64,000 bases of DNA, taken from the NCBI GenBank assembly GCA_900766825.1, contig CAAFWU010000083.1, forward strand, positions 9,883-73,882, given 5' to 3'. Positions within the stretch are counted from its first letter, which is position 1. Each line of letters begins with the position of its first letter. Shown piece after piece: positions 1-7,859 of this stretch. The DNA comes from Bacteroidales bacterium (lineage in GTDB: Bacteria > Bacteroidota > Bacteroidia > Bacteroidales > Marinilabiliaceae). The notes below the pieces were generated by a model that worked only from the letters and a program-made list of their open reading frames with translations, did no database searches and had not been told where the DNA came from. The position numbers and the translations under genes are program-made.

Positions 1-125
1 CACTGAAGGCATTTGTCCACAGCCTCCTGACGGCACATCTCGGATGCCGAACAGAGCTGGGCCAACCTAAGCATGGCAGCCTCGGGCGAGAGGACTCGTT
101 TGGGGGATTTGCGATTGAAGACCAT
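1..125 (-). CDS. recX: RecX family regulatory protein, N-terminal part only
   Basis: Reading the minus strand from an ATG at 125 gives about 41 residues that run off the left edge of the window. A basic N-terminus is followed by SPEAAMLRLAQLCSASE and a Cys-Arg-Gln-Glu stretch, which matches the first helix-rich repeat of RecX proteins (a short 'xxAxxxxxxLCSxxExC' pattern is typical in Bacteroidales). RecX binds RecA filaments and restrains recombination and SOS activity. It lies 34 bases downstream of yidD on the same strand and may be co-transcribed with rnpA and yidD. Only the N-terminus is visible, so the family call rests on a short stretch. Confidence 0.6.
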   Translation of the reverse strand, partial: MVFNRKSPKRVLSPEAAMLRLAQLCSASEMCRQEAVDKCLQ

Positions 126-159
126 GAGGAGAGGAGATGTTGGGTAAGGGGGGGGAATG

Positions 160-441
160 TTATGGTACGGGATCGTAGCCCGAGCCTCCCCAGGGTCCGC
201 AACTGGCCAAGCGTTTGGCTGCGAGCCATGCCCCTTTGACGGGTCCATGCTTACGAATGGCCTGAATGGCATAGTTGGAGCATGTGGGCACGTAGCGGCA
301 GGCTGGGGGCGTGAGGGGCGATATGCAGAGCTGATAGAACCGAATGGGGGCAATGAGAACGGTGCCTGCCACTCGCTTAAGGGTGGTGCGCTGGGGCTCG
401 GCACTTTTGTTGGGCTCTGATGTTGGGGTTTGCTCAGACAT
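160..441 (-). CDS. yidD: Membrane protein insertion efficiency factor YidD
   Basis: A 93-residue protein of the YidD (DUF37) family, a small amphipathic inner-membrane-associated protein that assists Sec/YidC-dependent insertion. The family core is clear: a hydrophobic segment IAPIRFYQLCISPLTPP, then the conserved CRYxPTCSxYAxxAIxxHG motif and a Trp/Gly-rich end (GPWGGSGYDPVP). The frame stays open up to 516, but I chose the ATG at 441 because the upstream part lies inside rnpA and is low-complexity Pro/Thr. With this start the ATG overlaps the rnpA stop by 8 bases, suggesting translational coupling. The rnpA-yidD pairing is widely conserved. Confidence 0.92.
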   Translation of the reverse strand: MSEQTPTSEPNKSAEPQRTTLKRVAGTVLIAPIRFYQLCISPLTPPACRYVPTCSNYAIQAIRKHGPVKGAWLAAKRLASCGPWGGSGYDPVP

Positions 442-916
442 TGGGGATGTTGGCGTTGGTGGGAGCTGAGGTTTGGTCTTGCGGGGCTTTAAAATCTTGG
501 GGAGCCTCTGCGGCAAAGGGGATGGTAATCTGGTTGCTTAGCTTATCCACAATTTGGCATATGGCGTGCTCCACAGCTTTGTAGTCGGGCATGCCCTTGC
601 CCACAAAGACAAAGGCAAGACGAAACGCCATGTTTTGGGGGAGGGTTTGCAGGGCAGCATTGAGGGGGGCCCGGTTAAGTCTAAAGGCCTCACGCACGAG
701 GCGTTTTACACGGTTGCGATCCACGGCATGCTTAAACCTCTTTTTAGATACGCTGACCATGACACGACACACCTGTTCGCCAGAGCGCAGTGGGGCAAAC
801 GAGTAGATTGCACGCAGAGGATAGCGCGTGAATCCTTGTCCACTGACAAAAAGCTGTTCAATAGCCTTACTGCCGCATAGCTTCTGACTTTTGGGAAAGC
901 GAAAAGGGTGGTCCAT
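434..916 (-). CDS. rnpA: Ribonuclease P protein component
   Basis: The 160-residue protein subunit of RNase P, which helps the catalytic RNA cleave tRNA 5' leaders. The signature RNRVKRLVREAFR (about residues 68-80) is the family's RNR box, preceded by VSVSKKRFKHAVD; the N-terminal FPKSxKL and the FVSGQGF stretch also fit. It is longer than the usual 115-130 residues because of a C-terminal tail of about 30 residues rich in Ala, Pro, Gln and Thr, which overlaps the start of yidD. The first gene of an rnpA-yidD-(recX) minus-strand group that faces away from rex. The start ATG at 916 gives a normal N-terminus. Confidence 0.95.
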   Translation of the reverse strand: MDHPFRFPKSQKLCGSKAIEQLFVSGQGFTRYPLRAIYSFAPLRSGEQVCRVMVSVSKKRFKHAVDRNRVKRLVREAFRLNRAPLNAALQTLPQNMAFRLAFVFVGKGMPDYKAVEHAICQIVDKLSNQITIPFAAEAPQDFKAPQDQTSAPTNANIPNV

Positions 917-1279
917 GGTTGGAGATTAAAAAAATCTGAGTTTATATTCACATTGCTTGACGCAAAGGAACGAGCAGTGGTGCCATAGCAACGCGACGTG
1001 CAATGTTTGAATGGCAAAATTACAAAAGAAAGATAAAGAGAAAGCCACCTAAGCAGCGTTTTATGGCACACGTTTTGCAAATTATGTCATATATTTGCAA
1101 TTGCAACATTTTGTAATCTTTTTACAAAGTGGGTCTAAAAATCAGGAGAGAAATCCTGTATGCCAATTTAGACATGGAAACCCGTGGAATGAAGGCGCAG
1201 TGCCCCATAAGCCACAAGAAATCAGCCCCAGACACATAAGAACCCGAGCATCGGAAAACGAAGCACAAGAGACGCCACC
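917..1279. other. Divergent intergenic region between rnpA and rex
   Basis: A 363-base gap with no convincing gene; the short ORFs here are overlaps of the neighbours' upstream regions. It must hold the promoters for rnpA (leftward) and rex (rightward). On the minus strand a TAnnTTTG-type -7 candidate (TAATTTTG) lies at 1022-1015, but I see no TTTG at the expected -33 distance. On the plus strand a TATATTTG lies at 1090-1097. Confidence 0.5.
1090..1106 (+). promoter_or_regulatory. Candidate -7 element and overlapping palindrome upstream of rex
   Basis: TATATTTG at 1090-1097 matches the Bacteroides -7 consensus TAnnTTTG. It overlaps a perfect 12-base palindrome, TTGCAATTGCAA, at 1095-1106. 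The nearest upstream TTTG (1074-1077) is only 12 bases away, too close for a standard -33. A palindrome over the likely transcription start is where a dimeric repressor would sit, and Rex proteins commonly autoregulate. The sequence is not the classic Rex box (TTGTGAAnnnnnnTTCACAA), so this is inference. Confidence 0.35.
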
Positions 1280-1936
1280 ATGCAAAGCGAACAAGAAGTC
1301 GAGCAAGGCAAACGCGTAGCACTTGTACCCGAGCCAACCCTAAACAGGCTGCCCGTGTACCTAACCTACCTCAAGTTGGCCCGCAAGGACGGATTGAAAT
1401 ATATATCGAGCACCAAGATGGCCCGCGAGATGGGGGTGGACCCCACTCAGGTGACCAAAGACTTGAGTCACACAGCCATTGTGGGCAAGACACGCGTGGG
1501 CTACGAGGTGGACTCGCTCATTGACGTTTTGGAGACCTTTCTTCGCTTCAACACAGTGGAGTACGGTTATTTGTTCGGGGCTGGTAGTTTGGGCACAGCC
1601 CTTCTGCTGGACCACGGTTTGGCACAGTTCGGCTTCCGCATCAAAGCAGCCTTCGACGTCAATCCAGACAAGATTGGGCTCAATATGGGTGGCACCACCA
1701 TCTACGATTTGGCAGACTTTGGCAAGGTGCGCAAGCCCGATGTGCAGATTGGCATACTGACCGTGCCTGTGGATGTGGCTCAGCAAGTGGCCGACATCAT
1801 GGTGCAAGGCGGACTGAAAGCCATATGGAACTTTACGGCCGTTCGCATTCGAGTGCCAGACGATGTGATTGTGCAAAACACATCGCTCTATGCCCATCTG
1901 GCCGTAATTTTCAACAGATTACATGCCAAACAATAA
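1280..1936 (+). CDS. rex: Redox-sensing transcriptional repressor Rex
   Basis: A 218-residue Rex protein, a cytoplasmic dimer that senses the NADH/NAD+ ratio and represses fermentation and respiration genes when NADH is low. The N-terminal winged-helix domain spans roughly residues 18-90, with the typical RLPVYLTYL start, the YISSTKMAREMGVDPTQVTKDLS recognition region and the GYEVDxL wing. A Rossmann fold follows, with the glycine-rich GAGSLG motif at 100-105 and the FDVNPDKIG loop that binds the adenosine ribose. Length is normal for the family (about 210-220). The ATG at 1280 is the first in frame. A palindrome at 1095-1106 could be its own operator. Confidence 0.95.
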   Translation: MQSEQEVEQGKRVALVPEPTLNRLPVYLTYLKLARKDGLKYISSTKMAREMGVDPTQVTKDLSHTAIVGKTRVGYEVDSLIDVLETFLRFNTVEYGYLFGAGSLGTALLLDHGLAQFGFRIKAAFDVNPDKIGLNMGGTTIYDLADFGKVRKPDVQIGILTVPVDVAQQVADIMVQGGLKAIWNFTAVRIRVPDDVIVQNTSLYAHLAVIFNRLHAKQ

Positions 1937-1951
1937 CCACACACAGCAACA

Positions 1952-2605
1952 ATGAGCAACAGAAAAACCCAAATGGCAACGAGGGCAATGATGACTCTCC
2001 TTGCTATGATAATAAGTTCCGTAACAGGTTCTGTGGCATGGGCACAAAGCACAGTGACTATAGCCACGGGAGACACCACTGTGACCATAACGGTCGACGG
2101 CAACAACGTGAACATTCAAGGCATTGTAAATGATGCCACGAGCAAGATTGCCACATCGGCCAAGAAGAGCAAAGATGACATAAAGGCCCTTGGCACCTCG
2201 GTTGGCAACAACGTTTCGGTAACGTGGAGCGAGAACATGAAGCCCGCCATCGACAGCATGAAAGCTGCCACCTATGCCCTTGTGCAGCAATTCATTGGTC
2301 CCAATGGAGAAAACGTGAACGATGTGATGGCAGCCCTAACGAATTTGGTAGACTCAATTGCCACCAATTTTAAGACGGCGGCCGACAAAGTCACAGCCCA
2401 AAGCATTAAGGTACAGCAGCAAACAGCAGCCAAAGCACAGGCGGTAGCAAGCCAGCAAACCCAAACAACAAATCAACAGGTCAAACAGTTCACACAGCAG
2501 CAAGCCGACAGTCTGAAGACCTACTTATATCAGGCTGTACAGGACATCAACTCGTTCATAGATGCCCTGAAAGCAGATACAGAAGCTAAGGATGGGACAA
2601 AATAG
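1952..2605 (+). CDS. Secreted Gln/Ala/Thr-rich helical protein, function unknown
   Basis: A 217-residue protein I do not recognise. It begins with a signal peptide: a basic n-region, a hydrophobic stretch MMTLLAMIISSVTG, and a cleavage site after AWA at about residue 31. The mature part starts with a short beta-prone TVTIATGDTTVTITVDG segment, then becomes helical, with a Gln/Ala/Lys-rich coiled-coil-like region (about residues 140-200). There are no cysteines in the mature part and no enzyme motif. It sits 15 bases after rex and is followed by two more small exported proteins, so the three may be a local group of envelope proteins. Whether it is co-transcribed with rex is not clear. Confidence 0.7.
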   Translation: MSNRKTQMATRAMMTLLAMIISSVTGSVAWAQSTVTIATGDTTVTITVDGNNVNIQGIVNDATSKIATSAKKSKDDIKALGTSVGNNVSVTWSENMKPAIDSMKAATYALVQQFIGPNGENVNDVMAALTNLVDSIATNFKTAADKVTAQSIKVQQQTAAKAQAVASQQTQTTNQQVKQFTQQQADSLKTYLYQAVQDINSFIDALKADTEAKDGTK

Positions 2606-2707
2606 AAAACACTCCCATAAAGCTTTTACGTCAAAGCAGATAGACCTGATGCGATGCTAAAGCTCAGATTCAAACAAGAAAAACAACAAGCTAAAACAAA
2701 GAAAACC

Positions 2708-3049
2708 ATGAAGAAAACTCTCATCTCGCTGGCCGCAGTGGTTCTGATGCTCGCAGCCGCAAGCTCCATGAGTGCTCAGACAACAAGCAAAGGGCGTAGG
2801 ACTGCAAAGACAACCACCACGACCCAGACAACCCAAGCGTCGGCAGCAACACCAGCCGCTACCGATAACTCGAAGACAACGCTCAAGACAACTGACAGTG
2901 GTAAGACAACGCTCAAGACAACAGACAACGGCAAGACAACACTCAAGACAACTGACAGTGGTAAGACAACGCTCAAGACAACCGACAAAGGTAAGACGAC
3001 GTTGAAGACCACAGATAACGGCAAGACTACCCTCAAGACCGCAAAATAG
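2708..3049 (+). CDS. Secreted Lys/Thr-rich tandem-repeat protein
   Basis: A 113-residue protein. I chose the ATG at 2708 rather than the in-frame one at 2654 because it yields a clean signal peptide (MKKTLISLAAVVLMLAA, cleavage after SSMSA). The mature protein is almost wholly low complexity: a basic Thr/Lys/Gln linker, then five full copies and one partial copy of a decapeptide KTTLKTTD(S/N/K)G. It is highly basic and Thr-rich with no Cys or Trp. No function can be assigned. Such repeats could bind an acidic surface polymer or be O-glycosylated (Bacteroidota glycosylate D-(S/T)-hydrophobic sites), but the exact motif is not evident here. The array may vary in copy number between strains. Confidence 0.65.
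   Translation: MKKTLISLAAVVLMLAAASSMSAQTTSKGRRTAKTTTTTQTTQASAATPAATDNSKTTLKTTDSGKTTLKTTDNGKTTLKTTDSGKTTLKTTDKGKTTLKTTDNGKTTLKTAK
2873..3046 (+). repeat. In-frame 30-base tandem repeat array
   Basis: Five complete 30-base units plus a 24-base partial unit, encoding KTTLKTTDxG. Copies are near-identical at the DNA level (units begin AAGACAACGCTCAAGACAAC or close variants), with differences mostly at synonymous positions and at the S/N/K residue. Such close DNA identity points to recent expansion by slippage or recombination, or to ongoing homogenisation. Confidence 0.9.
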
Positions 3050-3117
3050 CTCAGCCCCCCCTAATAAAAAAGGGTGACATTGAGCAAGCATCTGCGGAAT
3101 TGAACAAAATGAAACAA

Positions 3118-3163
3118 TGAGCCCATTGTCTAAGCCAACAGACAAGCGAGGGCAATGGGCTCA
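3118..3163. repeat. Inverted repeat with an alternative inner hairpin
   Basis: TGAGCCCATTG (3118-3128) and CAATGGGCTCA (3153-3163) form a perfect 11-bp stem around a 24-base loop. A second pairing, TTGTCT (3126-3131) with AGACAA (3140-3145), competes for the end of the left arm. No T-run follows on the plus strand, so it is not a classic intrinsic terminator; it could be an RNA-stabilising or regulatory hairpin between the two secreted-protein genes. Confidence 0.6.
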
Positions 3164-3211
3164 CTTACATAGCATAGTCACATAAAAAAACACAACATTC
3201 CCCATCAGACG

Positions 3212-3775
3212 ATGAAAAAGAATTGTTTCACAGCCATGGTAGGCATGGCAGCCATGGCCAGCGCCATGATGTTCACTTCCAACTCAGATGCCCAAAGCCA
3301 AGTAAAAACAGCCTTGGACCAAAAGCTTGCGCAAGCTGCCCAGAGTTTGGAGAACATTGAGCAAAAAATTGCCTCTGCCGACTCCACCCGTGCCGTTGCC
3401 GAGCAAAAAATAAAGGAGTGCAAGCAAAAGGAGACCGATGCCAAGGCAGCCCTCGACTCGCTGAACAACGACATCAAGCAGCGCCGCAAAGAGTACAAAG
3501 AGTACCTAAAATCTAAGGACGCCGACGTTCGCAAAGAGGCCACCCAAAACCTCAAGAGCGCCGAGAGCGAGTATCAGCAGAAGGTTAAAGAGTTCAACAA
3601 GAAGATCCAGAGCGCTCAGACCGAGGCCACAAAAGCCAACGCCAGCGTAGAGAAGGCAAAGCAGACATCATCTACCTGGGAGAAGAAAAAAGAGGAGGCC
3701 AACGAAAAGTATGAGCAGATAAAGACCCAGATAGAGAACGCCAAGAGTTCTGCAACAAGCAAGAAAAAGAAATAA
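3212..3775 (+). CDS. Secreted coiled-coil protein, function unknown
   Basis: A 187-residue exported protein. The signal peptide is MKKNCFTAMVGMAAMASAMMF with cleavage probably after SDA at about residue 27. From about residue 30 to the end it is a near-continuous heptad-rich, highly charged coiled coil (Lys, Glu, Ala, Gln), ending in KSSATSKKKK. One Cys remains in the mature part. It resembles generic periplasmic coiled coils, and no family can be named safely. It is the third consecutive small exported protein between rex and bioD, with its own 162-base upstream gap. A structural or envelope-spacing role is possible but not shown. Confidence 0.7.
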   Translation: MKKNCFTAMVGMAAMASAMMFTSNSDAQSQVKTALDQKLAQAAQSLENIEQKIASADSTRAVAEQKIKECKQKETDAKAALDSLNNDIKQRRKEYKEYLKSKDADVRKEATQNLKSAESEYQQKVKEFNKKIQSAQTEATKANASVEKAKQTSSTWEKKKEEANEKYEQIKTQIENAKSSATSKKKK

Positions 3776-3864
3776 GTTATAGCCCCCCCCACCCCAAAAA
3801 TAAATTAGGGAAAAGCGAGACAGTCAAAGAGAAGAGTGGAGACTGACAAAAAGCGACCAAACAG

Positions 3865-4533
3865 ATGGGCAAAGTAATATTTATCAGCGGCATGGACACC
3901 GACGCAGGCAAGACCTACGTAACCAGCCGATTGGCCAAGCAAGCCATGGACCAAGGGGTTAACGTTATAACCCAGAAACCCGTTCAGACGGGCTGCACCA
4001 CTGTGGCCGAGGACCTCGAAGAGCACCGACGTGTGATGGGCACAGGTCTTTTGCCCATCGATGCCAATGGTCCCACTTGCACCTATCTGTTCCGCAAACC
4101 AGCCTCACCCGCTTTGGCTGCTCGATTGGAGGGTCAGCGCATCGACACCACCAAGATAGATCAGGACACCGCAACATTGGCCAACCAATATGAGCTGGTG
4201 CTGCAAGAGGGAGCAGGCGGTCTCATGGTGCCCCTCAACGAGAGCGAGCTAACCATAGACTACGTGGCGGAGCGGCATATGCCCCTCATTTTGGTGGTGT
4301 CGTCGCGCCTTGGGAGCATAAACCATGCCCTACTGAGCATCGAGGCTTGCAAACATCACGGCATAGACCTTAGGCTCGTAATTTTCAACCGATTGCCACA
4401 GGACGACACCGTCATGGCCGACGATGCCCTTATGGAAATACGCCGTCGGGCTCAAAACATATACCCAGGGCTCCGCACCATAGACTTTGGCAACAGCGAA
4501 GAGAGGAACCACATCGACCTCATGGCACTGTGA
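3865..4533 (+). CDS. bioD: Dethiobiotin synthetase
   Basis: A 222-residue BioD, which closes the ureido ring of dethiobiotin from 7,8-diaminononanoate, CO2 and ATP, the penultimate step of biotin synthesis. The P-loop GMDTDAGKT is at residues 9-17 (family pattern GTDTxVGKT), followed by the substrate-binding lysine in QKPVQTG (37-43) and the EGAGG loop at 115-119. Family length is normal. It stands alone: no bioA, bioB, bioC or bioF is in view, so the pathway must be completed elsewhere. The ATG at 3865 gives the expected N-terminal MGKVIFISG strand. Confidence 0.93.
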   Translation: MGKVIFISGMDTDAGKTYVTSRLAKQAMDQGVNVITQKPVQTGCTTVAEDLEEHRRVMGTGLLPIDANGPTCTYLFRKPASPALAARLEGQRIDTTKIDQDTATLANQYELVLQEGAGGLMVPLNESELTIDYVAERHMPLILVVSSRLGSINHALLSIEACKHHGIDLRLVIFNRLPQDDTVMADDALMEIRRRAQNIYPGLRTIDFGNSEERNHIDLMAL

Positions 4534-4601
4534 GGATGTGGGAAATAGAAACGACCTTGCCACAAACTTATGAGATTAACTTTTGATTTTACACTAACAC
4601 A

Positions 4602-5774
4602 TTGAATGCCATATTATTCTGCATAATCTTTGCACTCTTTTTGGTTGCCAGTGGCTACATTGCCATGCGCATATGCCGCATGTTCAAGTACCGACCAAGG
4701 AGTTGGCGCATAGGTGTTTGGATTGCAATATTGCTTCTGGACTTCAGTTTCTTCTTGGTACGCTATGCTACAAGTGTGTTGCCCCTATGGATGGGCAGCG
4801 CCATATATGTGGTGTCCACAACATGGATGCCCATGGTGCTCTACACCACACTTGTGATGGTGGTGCTGGACGTGTTTCGCAATATGATGATTGTGTCGGG
4901 CTACCACAAGCCCTACCACACTCCTCTGATTGTGAAAACCAGCTTGATTGCAGCCATTGCCGCCCTCTTTATTGGTCATCTGACGGCCACAGATCCAGTG
5001 GAGGTCAAATACCACGTCTGCACCGACAAGATGCCCGACACGGCAACATATCGCATTGCCATGGTATCGGACATACACATGGGCTATACCATTGACAAAG
5101 AGGACGTTCAGGATATGGTGGACATAATTAACGGCATGGACGCCGACATGGTGCTTATATGTGGCGACCTTATAGATGGGGACCTGCGCCCCGTGATTGA
5201 GGAGGATATGGGCAGACCTCTGTCGGGGCTCAAGGCTGAGTTAGGAACTTTTGCCGTCATGGGCAACCACGAATATATTGACAACAGCGAGGAGGCTCTG
5301 CACTACTTAGCTGGCATTGAAAAATTAACCATGCTGCGCGACACAATGGTGGACGTGGGACCCTTCCGCCTCGTTGGGCGCGACGACATATCAAAGCAGC
5401 AACGCACAGGTCATGCTCGCAAACAGATAGAAGACTACGTAACAGACAGCGTGTGGGCCGCGCAATACACCATTGTTATGGACCATCAACCAGCGTCCAT
5501 TGACGAGGCCAAGGAGCAGAACGTCGACTTGGTGCTGAGTGGGCATACCCACGCTGGGCAAGTATGGCCTATGCGCCTCTTTACAAGGCACTTATACTCG
5601 CTGGACTATGGCCAGGCTTGCTACGGCGTCACCACAGCCATTGTGACATCGGGCTACGGATCATGGGGACCGCGAGTGCGACTGGGCAGCCAAGCCGAAG
5701 TGGTGCTCATTGAAATAAGGGGTACTCAGACTCAAAAGCCAAATGTCTGCCAAACCGACGAGGCTAACATATGA
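4602..5774 (+). CDS. Membrane-anchored metallophosphoesterase (YkuE/YaeI-like)
   Basis: A 390-residue protein with an N-terminal membrane region (hydrophobic segments at about 4-22, 38-56, 64-92 and 112-128) and a C-terminal calcineurin-like phosphoesterase domain. All metal motifs are present: SDIHMG (156-161), GDLIDGD (188-194), GNHE (221-224), DHQP (294-297) and GHTHAGQ (314-320). Relatives of this layout act on lipid or nucleotide phosphodiesters at the membrane; the substrate here is unknown. The start appears to be TTG at 4602: a stop lies 18 bases upstream in frame and the next ATG would remove the first membrane segment. Confidence 0.88.
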   Translation: MNAILFCIIFALFLVASGYIAMRICRMFKYRPRSWRIGVWIAILLLDFSFFLVRYATSVLPLWMGSAIYVVSTTWMPMVLYTTLVMVVLDVFRNMMIVSGYHKPYHTPLIVKTSLIAAIAALFIGHLTATDPVEVKYHVCTDKMPDTATYRIAMVSDIHMGYTIDKEDVQDMVDIINGMDADMVLICGDLIDGDLRPVIEEDMGRPLSGLKAELGTFAVMGNHEYIDNSEEALHYLAGIEKLTMLRDTMVDVGPFRLVGRDDISKQQRTGHARKQIEDYVTDSVWAAQYTIVMDHQPASIDEAKEQNVDLVLSGHTHAGQVWPMRLFTRHLYSLDYGQACYGVTTAIVTSGYGSWGPRVRLGSQAEVVLIEIRGTQTQKPNVCQTDEANI

Positions 5775-5903
5775 TGGATTAGTGGGCTTAAGCTAAAAGG
5801 CAAAAAAGAAAAGATAAATATTAGACAATAGGTTAGACAAGGTTCCACAATAGGACCAACAATAGAATAAACAACAGAACCAAGAACAAAAGAAGAGAAA
5901 GAG

Positions 5904-6524
5904 ATGTCTGGGGGACAATACTCATCGCAGCTATTAGACAACGCCGTACAGCAATTTGCCAAATTGCCAGGCATAGGGAAAAAGACAGCACTCCGCTTGG
6001 TGCTCCACTTGCTGCGCCAAGAAAAAGAGGAGGTGGCGCTGTTCACCGAAGCTGTGCGTGCCGTGCGCAACGACATACGCTACTGCCATGTGTGCCGCAA
6101 CATATCGGACACCGACACATGCGACATCTGCGCAAACGAGCGTAGGGACCACCGCACCATATGTGTTGTGGAGACAGTGCGAGACGTGATGGCCATAGAG
6201 AGCACTCACCAATATAATGGCGTATACCACGTGCTGGGCGGAGTGATATCTCCCATGGACGGCATAGGTCCCGAGGATTTGGAGATAGCCGCTCTGGAAC
6301 AACGCATTGCAGCCAAAGAGGCCGACGAGGTTATTTTGGCACTGAGCACAACCATGGAGGGTGACACAACAAACTTCTTCATATTCAAGAAAATAGCACC
6401 ATATGGTATAAAGGTTAGCACCATTGCACGCGGAGTGGCTGTGGGCGACGAGCTGGAGTATGCTGACGAGGTGACACTTGGGCGGTCAATTGTGAACCGA
6501 GTTCCTTTTGAGCAAACGACCTAA
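5904..6524 (+). CDS. recR: Recombination protein RecR
   Basis: A 206-residue RecR, which with RecO and RecF loads RecA onto SSB-coated single-stranded gaps. The helix-hairpin-helix KLPGIGKKTA is at about residues 20-29, the four-cysteine zinc finger at C61, C64, C73 and C76, and the Toprim domain covers about 84-180 (VVETVRDVMAIE, with GGVISPMDGIGPEDL). The C-terminal IARGVxVGxELEYADEVTLGRS is the family tail. Length and spacing are textbook. The 5' flank is A-rich without a recognisable promoter. Confidence 0.97.
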   Translation: MSGGQYSSQLLDNAVQQFAKLPGIGKKTALRLVLHLLRQEKEEVALFTEAVRAVRNDIRYCHVCRNISDTDTCDICANERRDHRTICVVETVRDVMAIESTHQYNGVYHVLGGVISPMDGIGPEDLEIAALEQRIAAKEADEVILALSTTMEGDTTNFFIFKKIAPYGIKVSTIARGVAVGDELEYADEVTLGRSIVNRVPFEQTT

Positions 6525-6540
6525 ATTGAGCAAAAAAAGC

Positions 6541-6548
6541 TATATTTG
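6541..6548 (+). promoter_or_regulatory. Candidate -7 element for the small membrane protein gene
   Basis: TATATTTG matches TAnnTTTG exactly and lies 16 bases after the recR stop, about 128 bases before the next gene. I see no TTTG at the proper -33 distance, so this is a half-site call. Confidence 0.35.
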
Positions 6549-6675
6549 CGGCGGCTAAGAAGCAAACAAAACGAAAGTTGCATAACCACTTACGCCAACA
6601 AAAAATAAAAAGCTAAGCAGAGCACATGGACTCAACAACACACGCCAAGGCTCTGCTAATGAACCAAATAAACGA

Positions 6676-7101
6676 ATGAACGAACTACTCTCTCGCCTTA
6701 AAGGCTTCTACCTTAAGACGACACTGCCCGCTTTGGGCATATTTTGCATAGGGTGCATTGTGGTGCAGATACGCGGACTGGAAGCCGACTACAACTTCTC
6801 GTATATTCCCATGATTATACTGCTGATACTCACCTTTGTTGTGGTATTGGCCACGTCGTTCTACATGCGCCGAAGCATAATGAAATGCAAGGATAAGGAG
6901 GAGGCTGAGCGCGTAAAGATCTACGAACCCGCCTACCGCATACGCATAGCATACCTCTCTTGCGTTCTCATAATGACAGCTCCTGTCTACATTGCCACAT
7001 CTGACACCAACGCAGCCTATGTTGGTCTTATCGTGGCCATGGTTATAGCACTCTGCTACCCCACCAAAACATTCATCAAAAACGCCTTTGAGGACGAATA
7101 G
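6676..7101 (+). CDS. Small integral membrane protein, unknown function
   Basis: A 141-residue protein with four predicted hydrophobic segments (about 15-33, 42-62, 89-108 and 112-131) and a short charged cytoplasmic loop (RRSIMKCKDKEEAERV) in the middle. There are no catalytic motifs. Similar four-helix proteins of this size commonly sit immediately after recR in Bacteroidales, so gene order supports a conserved but uncharacterised protein. It is followed 40 bases later by a HAD-like gene on the same strand, probably one transcript. Confidence 0.75.
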   Translation: MNELLSRLKGFYLKTTLPALGIFCIGCIVVQIRGLEADYNFSYIPMIILLILTFVVVLATSFYMRRSIMKCKDKEEAERVKIYEPAYRIRIAYLSCVLIMTAPVYIATSDTNAAYVGLIVAMVIALCYPTKTFIKNAFEDE

Positions 7102-7141
7102 CAGAGCAAGAGCAAAAATATAGCATACCACAAAAACTAAG

Positions 7142-7597
7142 ATGCTCGAGACCAGAAAGATAGCCGTGGACTTCGACGGCACCATTGTAGAAAATCAATA
7201 CCCTGCCATTGGCAAGGAACGCCCCTTTGCTCTGCAGACCCTTAGGGCCTTGCAGGAACATGGCTTTGTGCTGATACTCTGGACATGCCGCGTAGGCAAA
7301 GAGTTGGAAGAGGCTGTGGAGTTCTGCAAAAAGGGCGGGGTGGAGTTCTATGGTGTAAACGAAAACTTCGATGGCGAGATAAACTCGAGCAAAGGCGAGG
7401 GGGTGGTGCGTAAGATTGATGCCGACATCTACATTGACGACCGCAACTACGGTGGCTTGCCATCTTGGGGACAGATATATCAGGACCTGATAAATGGCAA
7501 CGGCAATAAGGAGGATGGACAAAAAGATGAAAATGGTGCAAACGGCAGAAAACCAGGAGTATTGAATAGAATTGTCTCTTCACTCTTGGGGCACTAA
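7142..7597 (+). CDS. HAD-superfamily small phosphatase-like protein
   Basis: A 151-residue HAD-fold protein without a large cap domain. Motif I is VDFDGT (D10 nucleophile, D12 acid/base), motif II is the Thr of LWTCR (about residue 48), and motif III/IV is IDDRNYGG (D99, D100). The family matches small 'BT_0820-like' Bacteroides proteins of unknown substrate. The last 35 residues (Gly/Asn/Lys-rich linker plus VLNRIVSSLLG helix) extend beyond the domain. It follows the small membrane protein gene closely and is likely co-transcribed. Confidence 0.85.
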   Translation: MLETRKIAVDFDGTIVENQYPAIGKERPFALQTLRALQEHGFVLILWTCRVGKELEEAVEFCKKGGVEFYGVNENFDGEINSSKGEGVVRKIDADIYIDDRNYGGLPSWGQIYQDLINGNGNKEDGQKDENGANGRKPGVLNRIVSSLLGH

Positions 7598-7859
7598 ATA
7601 CTTTTTTGCCACAAAAGGGCAATAAAAAAGAGACACTGGCGTTATAGATTAAGTAAAGACTAACTATGTTCGGTAAAAATTAACTGTGAGACGAGAGGTA
7701 CATTGCAAAAAGCGCAAACGTTTCCCAATGTAACAATCATAGCAGAAGACTTGACCTAACATATTGGCTAAAGCGCACATAACGAAACCAAAATAAACTC
7801 AGCAAAGTCCTCTTAAATAGACAGGGGCAAGACAGAGGCCACAGGGCACAATATTAATT

